Below, in pieces: positions 41,861 to 49,630 of a stretch of DNA of 64,000 bases. The notes below the pieces were generated by a model. That model did no database searches, had not been told where the DNA came from, and saw only the letters and a program-made list of their open reading frames with translations. The stretch is from Candidatus Eisenbacteria bacterium (GTDB lineage Bacteria > Eisenbacteria > RBG-16-71-46 > SZUA-252). The stretch is taken from positions 1 to 64,000 of the forward strand of contig VBOW01000027.1 in NCBI GenBank assembly GCA_005893275.1, written 5' to 3'. Position 1 is the first letter of the stretch; each line of letters begins with the position of its first letter. A program made the position numbers and the translations under genes.

Positions 41861-42932
41861 GGAGCGGGCGAGGGCCGTCGTCGATCTTGCGCGCGTGCGC
41901 CGCGTCCTCGTGGTGCGCCATCGGGCGGCCGGTGATCTCCTCCTGACCACGCCCGCCCTTCGCGCGCTGCGCGCCGGCCTGCCCTCCGCTTCCATCGACG
42001 TGCTCACCGCTCGGGAAACGGGGGCGCTCTTGCGGGGGAGCCCGGATGTGGACCGCGTGCTCGAAATCGATCGACGCTCCCTCGCCTCCCAGGCTTCCCG
42101 CTACGTGGACCTGATTCGCGGCCGGTACGATCTCGTCCTCGACATGGTCTCCAACCCGAGGAGCGCCTTCATGACCGCGCTCACGCGCGCGCCGGTTCGG
42201 GTGGGCTACGATCTCGCCGGCCGGCGTTACGCCTATACGATTCGAATTCCGCGGGAGCCGCTCGGCCCCGGGGGTCCGCAGGTCCGCTACGCGCCGGAAG
42301 CCTCGCTCGATCTCGTTCGCGCGATCGGGATCGCCCCGCGCGGGCTCGAGCTCACGCTCGCCGTGCCGACGGAGGCCCACCGGACCATCGACGAGTGGCT
42401 GCGCCGCTCGGGGTTGGGTGCGCGGGCTCTCGTCGCCTGCCTTCCTTCCGGCACGTGGCCGACGAAGACCTGGCTTCCGGAGCGGTTCGCGGAGGTCATG
42501 GACCGGCTCCACGGCGACGCCGACATCCTCTGGATGTGGGGCCCCGGGGAGGAGCCCTTGGCGCGGGAGTGCCGCGGGCGAATGCGAAACCCGTCCACGG
42601 TCGCGCCCGCGACCGGATGGCAGGAGCTGGCCGCGCTGATCGCGCGTTGCGCCCTCCTCGTCAGCAATGACTCCGGCCCCAAGCATCTCGCGGTTGCGCT
42701 CGGCGTCCCGACGGTGACCGTCTTCGGGCCGACGCATCCCGGGGCGTGGCAACCCCCGGCGGGACCGCACGCCGCGATCGAGGCCGCGGCCCTCGAGTGC
42801 CTCCACTGCAACCAGACCGTCTGCCCCTTGCCGGGAGACAGGTACATGCGTTGCATGAAGGACGTGACGGCCGCGATGGTGATCGAGGCGTGCCGCGCGA
42901 GGCTCCGAGACCGGGTCGGGAGCGTCGCATGA
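41847..42932 (+). CDS. Second glycosyltransferase family 9 protein (heptosyltransferase type)
   Basis: A 361-residue GT9 paralogue of the preceding gene: VLVVRHRAAGDLLLTTPALRALR, YDLVLDMVSNPRSAFMTALT, PSGTWPTKTWLPERFAE, and NDSGPKHLAVALGVPTVTVFGPTHP. The C-terminus has the cysteine set CLHCNQTVCPL...RCMKD, again of heptosyltransferase II type. I start it at the GTG five bases after GGAGGAGG (41834-41841); an ATG 15 bp earlier lacks a ribosome site. Two heptosyltransferases would build a two-heptose inner core. Confidence 0.88.
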   Translation: MRPREERARAVVDLARVRRVLVVRHRAAGDLLLTTPALRALRAGLPSASIDVLTARETGALLRGSPDVDRVLEIDRRSLASQASRYVDLIRGRYDLVLDMVSNPRSAFMTALTRAPVRVGYDLAGRRYAYTIRIPREPLGPGGPQVRYAPEASLDLVRAIGIAPRGLELTLAVPTEAHRTIDEWLRRSGLGARALVACLPSGTWPTKTWLPERFAEVMDRLHGDADILWMWGPGEEPLARECRGRMRNPSTVAPATGWQELAALIARCALLVSNDSGPKHLAVALGVPTVTVFGPTHPGAWQPPAGPHAAIEAAALECLHCNQTVCPLPGDRYMRCMKDVTAAMVIEACRARLRDRVGSVA

Positions 42933-43711
42933 GCGGTGGCGGCGGGGGCGCCCGCGAGCCGTTGAGCGTGCTCGTGACGACCAGGAACGAAGAGCGCGCG
43001 ATCCGAGCGTGTCTCGAGTCGGTTCGCTGGGCCGAGGAAGTCGTGGTTGTGGATTCGGGGAGCACCGACGGGACGCTGCCGATCGCGCACTCGATCGCGG
43101 ACCGCGTGCTGGATCATGCCTACGAGAGCCCGGCCGCGCAGAAGAATTGGGCCCTGCCGCAGCTCACCCACCGATGGACGTTGATTCTGGACGCCGACGA
43201 GCGCGTGCCGCCGCCGCTCCGACGGGAGATCGAGTCGGTCCTCGCCGACGCCGCGCGCAAGGAAGGCTACTGGATCTACCGCGAGAATTACTTCTACCGG
43301 AGGCCGATCCGGTCCGCCGGGTGGCAGCGCGACAAAGTGCTTCGCCTGTTCGATCGAACGAAGGGAGCCTACCGACCGGTCCCGGTCCACGAGGAGATCC
43401 AGCTTCGCGGAAGGGAGGGCGTGCTTCACGAAAGGCTCCTCCACGAGCCCTACCGCGATCTCGACCACTACTTCGAGAAATGGGATCGCTACTCGCGGTG
43501 GTCCGCCGAGGACCTGCGCCGCCGTGGGATCCCGGCCTCGGGGGGCCGTCTCCTCCTTCGCCCGTGGCTGCGATTCCTGCGCATGTACGCGCTGGAGGGG
43601 GGATTCCGGGAGGGACGGCGCGGCGTCGTGCTCTGCTGGCTGGCCGCGTTTTCCGTTTTCGCGAAGTACGCGCGGCGCTGGGAACACGAGATCCGGGACG
43701 AGGGGCGATGA
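42929..43711 (+). CDS. Glycosyltransferase family 2 (WaaE/KdtX-like)
   Basis: A 260-residue GT-A enzyme: LSVLVTTRNEERAIRACLESV, EEVVVVDSGSTDGTL, the metal-binding LILDADERVPPPL, and WQRDKVLRLFDRTKGAYRPVPVHEEI, as in WaaE/KdtX-like LPS core glucosyltransferases. The C-terminal ~60 residues are amphipathic and aromatic, suggesting membrane association. The ATG overlaps the stop of the preceding gene and its stop overlaps the next start, all by 4 bp. Confidence 0.88.
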   Translation: MSGGGGGAREPLSVLVTTRNEERAIRACLESVRWAEEVVVVDSGSTDGTLPIAHSIADRVLDHAYESPAAQKNWALPQLTHRWTLILDADERVPPPLRREIESVLADAARKEGYWIYRENYFYRRPIRSAGWQRDKVLRLFDRTKGAYRPVPVHEEIQLRGREGVLHERLLHEPYRDLDHYFEKWDRYSRWSAEDLRRRGIPASGGRLLLRPWLRFLRMYALEGGFREGRRGVVLCWLAAFSVFAKYARRWEHEIRDEGR

Positions 43712-44820
43712 GGGTCGCCTTCTTCGGCGCCTACGACCCCTCCTACGCGCGCACCCGCGTCCTCCGCGAAGGGCTTGAGAGCCGCGGCGCCGAAGTTCTT
43801 TCGGTCCACGCGCCCAGGGATTCGCCGGGCGGCATTCGGGAGATACGCCTCGTGGTTTCCTGGCTTCGCGGGGCGCGCGAGCTCGACGCGATCCTTGTTC
43901 CATCCTTCGGGCATCGAGACGTTCTTCTCGCGCGGCTCCTGGGCCGTGTCGTGGACTCCCCCGTCCTCTTCGACCCTCTCGTTTCGCGCTGGGACACGCA
44001 GGTCGGCGACCTGGGCAGGCTCAAGGAGGGAACCGTGAGCGCGCATCGGGTCCGTGCGAGCGATCGCGTGTCGCTCTCCCTCGCGGACATGGTGCTGTGC
44101 GACACGTGGGAGCACGGGGATTTCTATGCCAGCGAGTTCGGGGTCACGCGGAGCAAGCTCTGCCGGGTTCCGGTCGGAGCCGATCGCTTCGCCTTCGAGC
44201 TGGGAGAAAGGCGCGCCGCCGGCCCGAGAAGCGGTCCGCTCGACGTCGTGTATCTGGGAGGATATCTGCCGCTCCACGGGCTCCCGGCGGTCATCGACGC
44301 GGCCACCGAGCTGGAGGCGCGCCACGGGACCGGGTTCGCGAGCTTCACCCTGATCGGCGGCGGCATGCTGATGCCTCGGATCGAGCGCGACATCGCGGCG
44401 CGCGGCCTCCGGAGCGTGCGGCTTCTCCCGCGGATGCCGTACGACGAGGCGCTGACGCGACTCGCGCGAGCCGACGTCGGCCTCGGCATCTTCGGCACGA
44501 GCGCCAAGGCGGCTCGCGTCGTGCCGCACAAGGTGTTCCAGTCGATGGCGCTCGGCCTGCCCACGATCACGCGTCGCTCCGCGGCGATCGCCGAGTTTTT
44601 CCGCGATGGGGAGCACCTGTGGCTCGTGCCTGCCGGGGACGGCGCGGCGCTGGCGGACGCGATCGAGTCGCTCGCCGGGGATCCGGCGCGCCGTGAGACC
44701 ATGGGGGCGGCGGGCCGCGCCGCCGCCCGCGCGCAGGCCTCGCCGAATCGGATCGGCGATATCCTCGTCGAGGCGATCCAACGCTCGCGCGAAGCCACCG
44801 CGCCGGGCGCGCGCCGGTGA
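43708..44820 (+). CDS. Glycosyltransferase family 4
   Basis: A 370-residue GT-B family protein. N-terminal VAFFGAYDPSYARTRVLREGLESRGAEV, the linker DVVYLGGYLPLHGLPAVIDA and the donor region VVPHKVFQSMALGLPTITRRS are typical of GT4 retaining enzymes; the usual E-x7-E motif is not obvious in the last part. It probably adds a sugar to the LPS core or an attached glycan. It overlaps both neighbours by 4 bp. Confidence 0.85.
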   Translation: MRVAFFGAYDPSYARTRVLREGLESRGAEVLSVHAPRDSPGGIREIRLVVSWLRGARELDAILVPSFGHRDVLLARLLGRVVDSPVLFDPLVSRWDTQVGDLGRLKEGTVSAHRVRASDRVSLSLADMVLCDTWEHGDFYASEFGVTRSKLCRVPVGADRFAFELGERRAAGPRSGPLDVVYLGGYLPLHGLPAVIDAATELEARHGTGFASFTLIGGGMLMPRIERDIAARGLRSVRLLPRMPYDEALTRLARADVGLGIFGTSAKAARVVPHKVFQSMALGLPTITRRSAAIAEFFRDGEHLWLVPAGDGAALADAIESLAGDPARRETMGAAGRAAARAQASPNRIGDILVEAIQRSREATAPGARR

Positions 44821-45926
44821 TCCGGATTCTCCATGTAGACTCGGAACGGCCCTGGAGGGGAGGGCAGCAGCAGGTGCTCCTCCTCATGGGGCGGCAGCGC
44901 GCGCGCGGCGACGATCCTCGTCTCGTTGCACCCCGTGGAAGCGCGCTCGCCGAGCGCGCCTCGAACGAGGGGTTCGCGGTGCACCGCTTGGGCATGCGCG
45001 GTGCGTGGGATCTCCCCACGGTGTTTGCTCTCGCGAAGCTGATGCGGGACACCCGGCCGGACGTCGTGCATTGGCACGCGGCGCGGGCCCATGCGGTCGG
45101 CGCCATGGCGGCCCTGGTCGCCCCCGGGCCGGCACGGGTTCTTTCGCGCCGGGTTCAATTCCCCGTGCGTCGCTCCTTCGGCAGCAGGCTTCTCTACGCG
45201 CTTCCCGTGGAGCGCATCGCGGCGATCTCGCTGGCCGTGCGCGATTCGCTGGTCCGAAGCGGCGTCGACGCCGGGCTGATCCGAGTCGTTCCGAGCGGAA
45301 TCGACCTGGCGGCCTTCTCCGGATCTTCCGATCGCGACCTGGTTCGCCGGCGCCTCGGCGCCGCGGACCAGGACGTCGTCGCCGTCAATGCGTCCGCCCT
45401 GGCGGTGGGGAAGGGCCAGAGCGATCTTCTCCAGGCGGCGGCACGCTCGGTTCGGCGCGTACCGTCCCTCAAGATTTGGATTGTGGGGGAAGGTCCGCTG
45501 GAGAGGAGGCTCCGGAACGAACAACGGGCCCTGGGTCTCGAAGGATCGGTGGCGTTCCTCGGCTTCCGGACCGACGTGCTCGAGCTGCTCCGCGCTGCGG
45601 ATTTCTTCTGCCTCCCATCGCTGTCGGAAGGGCTCGGCACGTCGATCCTCGAGGCCATGGCCGCCGGCCTCCCGGTGGTCGCGACCCGCACAGGCGGCGT
45701 TCCGGAAATCGTCGAGGAAGGGCGGACCGGGATTCTCGTTCCCCCTTCGGATCCGGCGGCACTCGCCGAAGCCATGGTCGATCTGGCCTCCCGTCCCGCG
45801 CTGAGGGCCTCGATGGGGGCTTTGGGCCGGGAGCGGGCGGAGCGATTCAGCGTCGATCAAACCGCCGACATGACCTACCAGGTCTATCGCTCGGCGCTCG
45901 CCGCCCGGCGTCGATTGACCGTGTAA
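44817..45926 (+). CDS. Glycosyltransferase family 4
   Basis: A 369-residue GT4 enzyme: ILHVDSERPWRGGQQQVLLLM, DVVHWHAARAHAVGAMAAL, RVVPSGIDLAAF, IVGEGPLERRLRNE and the donor motif PSLSEGLGTSILEAMAAGLPVVATRTGGVPEIVEEG with both Glu residues of E-x7-E. The start is GTG. It is the last gene of the LPS block; the rseP promoter begins in its last codons. Confidence 0.9.
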   Translation: MIRILHVDSERPWRGGQQQVLLLMGRQRARGDDPRLVAPRGSALAERASNEGFAVHRLGMRGAWDLPTVFALAKLMRDTRPDVVHWHAARAHAVGAMAALVAPGPARVLSRRVQFPVRRSFGSRLLYALPVERIAAISLAVRDSLVRSGVDAGLIRVVPSGIDLAAFSGSSDRDLVRRRLGAADQDVVAVNASALAVGKGQSDLLQAAARSVRRVPSLKIWIVGEGPLERRLRNEQRALGLEGSVAFLGFRTDVLELLRAADFFCLPSLSEGLGTSILEAMAAGLPVVATRTGGVPEIVEEGRTGILVPPSDPAALAEAMVDLASRPALRASMGALGRERAERFSVDQTADMTYQVYRSALAARRRLTV

Positions 45927-45943
45927 ATTCAACCTGTTACAGT
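45915..45943 (+). promoter_or_regulatory. Promoter of the rseP operon
   Basis: TTGACC, 17 bp, TACAGT, overlapping the end of the last glycosyltransferase gene and about 50 bp before rseP. It indicates that rseP onward can be expressed apart from the LPS block. Confidence 0.6.
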
Positions 45944-45994
45944 CACAAGTTCAACCTCCAAAGGGGTTCGATCCACCGGAAGGCATTCCCGACC

Positions 45995-47374
45995 ATGCAT
46001 GATTTTTGGACGATCGCTCTGTACGGAGCCCTGGTTCTCGGCGTGCTCGTGTTCGTGCACGAGCTCGGGCATTTTCTCGTGGCCAAGTGGCTGGGCGTCC
46101 AGGTGCTTTCCTTCTCGATCGGGATGGGACCCCGCCTTTTCGGTTTCCGGAGAGGAGGAACCGACTACCGTATCTCGGTGCTGCCGCTGGGCGGATTCGT
46201 GCGGATGGCCGGCGACAGCCCCGACTCCCAGGACCGCCAGGGACAGCCCTACGAGTTCCTCGAGAAGCCCTGGTGGGTGCGGGCGCTGATCACCGCCGCA
46301 GGACCCATCGCGAACCTCATCTTCGCATTTCTCATCAACGTCGCGGTCTATTGCATCGGCGTGAAGACCCCCGACTTCCCTTCGGTCGTCGGACGCGTGA
46401 GTCCCCATTCGATCGTCGAGAGCATCGGCGTCCGCGAGTGGGACCGCATCGCCACGCTGGACGGCCGACCCGCGCGGACCATGCGGCAGCTCGCCGCGGC
46501 GGTGGATCGTGCCGCCCGAGCCAAAGGGCCGGGGTCCATTCCCTTGACGGTCTTGCGCCACGGGAAGGAAGTGGCCCTTCGGGTGCCGCGTCGCGATGCG
46601 GCGCGCCTGGCGGAGGAGCTGGACTGGAACACGGGGACCGTGATCGGAAGGGTATTCGTGGGCCTGCCGGCGTACCAGGCGGGGCTCCGCGAGGGAGACG
46701 AGATCGTGAGCGTGAACGGCCAACGCGTCGGGAACTGGTCGGAGCTCAGCTCGCGGATCCGGCGCAGCCCGGACACGCCCCTCGAGCTTGAGGTCCGCCG
46801 GGGCTCGAAGATGTTCCTGGTCACGGTGAAGACGACCCCCGACAGCGTGATCGGGATCTCGCTGCCGGAGACGATCACGATCGTGGAGCGTTTCGCGCTG
46901 CCGCAGGCCGCGTGGCTCGGCGTGAGACAGACGCTCTACGCGATGGGGCAGATTTATAACGGGCTCTGGAGCTTCCTGACCAATCCGATTCGCTTGAGCT
47001 CGAGCGTCGCGGGACCGATCGCGATCGCGCAGGTGGCGCGGGATCAGGCGAGAAGCGGCTGGGATCAGCTTCTCTCCTTCGCATCCTTCATCAGCGTTGC
47101 GCTGATGGCCATGAACCTGCTCCCCATTCCGATCCTGGATGGCGGCCACGTGCTTTTCGCGCTGCTCGAGGGCGTGCGCCGGAAACCTCTTTCGGTCAAG
47201 ACTCAGGCCGCGTTCCAGCGCATCGGCCTCGCGGTGCTGGGAGGTCTCGTCATCTTTTCCTTCGCCAACGACCTCACCAGGGTCTCGCAGCGAAGGCGCG
47301 CCGAAGCAGAAATCAACCGCCGGCTGAACCACAACGCGCCCGCCGACACGGTTCCTTCCTCGGACGGACGCTGA
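45995..47374 (+). CDS. rseP: RseP-type site-2 intramembrane zinc protease
   Basis: A 459-residue M50 family protease in the inner membrane. HELGH at residues 22-26 binds zinc in the first helix; the third ligand motif is NLLPIPILDGGHVLFALLEG near the C-terminus. Two PDZ domains lie between (about 125-200 and 205-285, the second with LPAYQAGLREGDEIVSVNGQ). RseP cleaves anti-sigma factors and leftover signal peptides. Four membrane segments are apparent. The ATG gives the normal N-terminus; upstream open frame is a shadow. It precedes the Omp85 gene, as in many diderms. Confidence 0.95.
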   Translation: MHDFWTIALYGALVLGVLVFVHELGHFLVAKWLGVQVLSFSIGMGPRLFGFRRGGTDYRISVLPLGGFVRMAGDSPDSQDRQGQPYEFLEKPWWVRALITAAGPIANLIFAFLINVAVYCIGVKTPDFPSVVGRVSPHSIVESIGVREWDRIATLDGRPARTMRQLAAAVDRAARAKGPGSIPLTVLRHGKEVALRVPRRDAARLAEELDWNTGTVIGRVFVGLPAYQAGLREGDEIVSVNGQRVGNWSELSSRIRRSPDTPLELEVRRGSKMFLVTVKTTPDSVIGISLPETITIVERFALPQAAWLGVRQTLYAMGQIYNGLWSFLTNPIRLSSSVAGPIAIAQVARDQARSGWDQLLSFASFISVALMAMNLLPIPILDGGHVLFALLEGVRRKPLSVKTQAAFQRIGLAVLGGLVIFSFANDLTRVSQRRRAEAEINRRLNHNAPADTVPSSDGR

Positions 47375-47405
47375 TTCCGCCGGATTGACGCGGCGCGATC
47401 CCACG

Positions 47406-49388
47406 ATGCGCGGCGGGACCTACGCGAGACTCGGGCTCGCCGCGCTGCTGCTCGCCTCCTCGTTTCCGGGCAAGCCGTCTTCCGCACAGCGAGCCTCGGA
47501 GTTCGAGACGACGCTCCGGGTTCGGCACGTCGAGATCCACGGGAGCAAGGCATTCTCGGAGCGGAACCTCCGTGGGTTCTTGAGGACCCGGGGTTCCTCC
47601 TGGTTCCGGCCGTGGCGGCGTCCGCGCTACCGATCCGATTTTCTTCGCTTCGACCGGGCGACGTTGCAGTCCTACTACCGTCGCCATGGCTTCATGTTCG
47701 CCCGCGTCGACAGCGCGTTTCCCGTACCCGTTCCGGGGAGCGCGTCCACGGTGGACGTCCACTTCTTCCTCATGGAGGGCCCGCTCACCCGGCTGAGCGG
47801 GGTGGAGTTGGAAGGAACGGCTCCGCTCTCCGAAGCCGAGGTGCGGCGGGTCCTGAAGCAGAAGCCGTTGAGCCCGCTCGACATCACGTTGGTCGAGACG
47901 GACCGCCAGGCCGTCGAGGATCGCTACGCGGACCTGGGATACGCCGCGGTGCAAGTGCGGGACTCGGTGGCGGCGGACAGCGTGCATGCCGTCGTGGTCT
48001 ACCGGATTGAGCCCGGCCCGATCGCGCGTTTGGGACAGGTGGGCGTCGAGGGCATCAAGGATACCCGCCGCCGGGTCGTCACCCGAGAGCTGACGGTTCA
48101 CACCGGCGATATCCTCTCCCGCAAGAAGCTCGCGGAGAGCCAGCAGCGCATCTACGACACGGGGCTCTACAGCGACGTGATCTTCGAGCGCGGGGATATC
48201 GATTCGGCGACCCATTTGGCGGACCTTCACCTCACGGTGCGCGAGCGCAAGATGGCGTGGGTCGACGTCGGGCTGGGCTACGGAACCCTGGACCAGGTGC
48301 GACTCACGAGCGAATGGGGACACCGGAACATCGGCCACGAGGGAATCCGCTTCGTCGTTTCCGGGAGGATGGGCTTTCGCGTCACGGCTCCCGACCCCGC
48401 GCAGACCAAGTCGAGGCTTGGAAACCGACGCGCCGATGCCGCCCTCTCCCAACCATGGACCTTCGGGACCCGGACGCAGGCGGCCGTCGGCGGATACGCC
48501 GAGCAGATCGTGCAGACCCAAACGGGCGTCCAGATCCCGCTCGCGATCCCACTGCGCGCCTATGGCGTCTCGCTTACGTTCGGCAGGGATCTCTCGCGTT
48601 TCACTCACGGCGCGCTCTCGCTGGGCCATCGACACGTCATCACGGACAGCACCAGCTTTAAGCCCGCGCCCGGGGTCGAGCAAAAGAGCTACTCGACGCG
48701 CCGAGTCGGTCTCTCTCTGGAACGCGATACGCGCAACAACCCCTTCGATCCCAAAGGGGGTCATGATCTCCTTGGGAATGCGGTCGTCGCGGGAGGGGTA
48801 CTGAAAGGGAACGCCCGCTTCACGAAATTCAGCGCGGCCGCGAGCACGTATCTTCCCGCCGGCCGCGGATTGACCTTGGCCTTTCGGATCCAGGCGGGTT
48901 ACGCGAGCCCCTTCGGCCACATTCCGGCTCCGGGCGACACGCTGCGCGATCTCGACCGCATTCCGCTGGAGGACCGCTTCCAGGCCGGCGGAGCCTCCTC
49001 GGTGCGCGGGTATTTCGAGAACGAGCTCGGGTACCGGATCGTGTCGGCCGACTCCTCCCGACTCGAAGGCGGAGAGGTCCTTCTGCTGGGCTCCGCGGAG
49101 GCACGATTCCCGCTATTCTGGATCGTGGGCGGGGCCGTGTTCCTGGATGCGGGAAACGTCTGGGAGCGTCCGCGAGATGTCACCCTGAGGCGGGTTTTCA
49201 CCGTCTTGGGCCGTGGGGCGGGGTATTCCGACATGCGCTACTCCGTGGGGGCGGGGATCCGGATCGGGACGCCGGTCGGTCCGGTGCGATTCGATTACGG
49301 CTGGAAGCTGAGGCACGCGAAACCCGAGGAGCACGATCTGAGCTCCACCCGGGGTACGTTCCACTTCAGCCTGGGGCAGGCATTCTGA
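47406..49388 (+). CDS. Omp85-family assembly protein (TamA/BamA type)
   Basis: A 660-residue outer-membrane protein: signal peptide ending at SSAQ, about three to four POTRA domains (residues ~40-300, such as VRHVEIHGSKAFSERNLRGFL and RLGQVGVEGIKDTRRRVVTREL), and a C-terminal 16-strand barrel with the VRGY lid motif (ASSVRGYFENELG) and final Phe (SLGQAF). BamA usually has five POTRA domains and a longer chain; the shorter length and the downstream tamB suggest TamA. Position after rseP is that of BamA, so the role stays open. I chose the ATG at this position; a TTG 21 bp upstream is also in frame. Confidence 0.9.
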   Translation: MRGGTYARLGLAALLLASSFPGKPSSAQRASEFETTLRVRHVEIHGSKAFSERNLRGFLRTRGSSWFRPWRRPRYRSDFLRFDRATLQSYYRRHGFMFARVDSAFPVPVPGSASTVDVHFFLMEGPLTRLSGVELEGTAPLSEAEVRRVLKQKPLSPLDITLVETDRQAVEDRYADLGYAAVQVRDSVAADSVHAVVVYRIEPGPIARLGQVGVEGIKDTRRRVVTRELTVHTGDILSRKKLAESQQRIYDTGLYSDVIFERGDIDSATHLADLHLTVRERKMAWVDVGLGYGTLDQVRLTSEWGHRNIGHEGIRFVVSGRMGFRVTAPDPAQTKSRLGNRRADAALSQPWTFGTRTQAAVGGYAEQIVQTQTGVQIPLAIPLRAYGVSLTFGRDLSRFTHGALSLGHRHVITDSTSFKPAPGVEQKSYSTRRVGLSLERDTRNNPFDPKGGHDLLGNAVVAGGVLKGNARFTKFSAAASTYLPAGRGLTLAFRIQAGYASPFGHIPAPGDTLRDLDRIPLEDRFQAGGASSVRGYFENELGYRIVSADSSRLEGGEVLLLGSAEARFPLFWIVGGAVFLDAGNVWERPRDVTLRRVFTVLGRGAGYSDMRYSVGAGIRIGTPVGPVRFDYGWKLRHAKPEEHDLSSTRGTFHFSLGQAF

Positions 49389-49389
49389 A

Positions 49390-49620
49390 ATGTTCGGGAT
49401 GATGCGGTTCAGGAAGCGTCGTGAGGAGAACGGGGTAGAGCCGCCCGCTCGAGCCCCGGGCAGGGTTCCGGGATGGCTCCTCTGGGTCCTGACGGCTCTG
49501 GCGGCAATCCTCCTTTTCGTCTCCCTGGGGGCCACGCTTCTCGCCTTTCTCTTCGCGAAGGGGGACCCCACCCTGTCGCGCCGGATCGTCACCTTTATCA
49601 GCAGCTCGGTCGGCGATTTT
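49390..49620 (+). CDS. tamB: N-terminal membrane anchor of tamB, out of frame with the rest
   Basis: About 77 residues with a basic N-terminus and one transmembrane helix (WLLWVLTALAAILLFVSL), then FAKGDPTLSRRIVTFISSSVGDF. This is what the start of TamB should look like, but it is in a different frame from the large downstream coding region. At about 49616-49625 (GATTTTCGGCGG) skipping one base would join VGDF to GGAVLEYPRLVV without loss. The frame stays open long past this point only because of high GC. I read it as the 5' part of one gene interrupted by a one-base insertion or a sequencing error. Confidence 0.7.
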
Positions 49621-49630
49621 CGGCGGTGCC

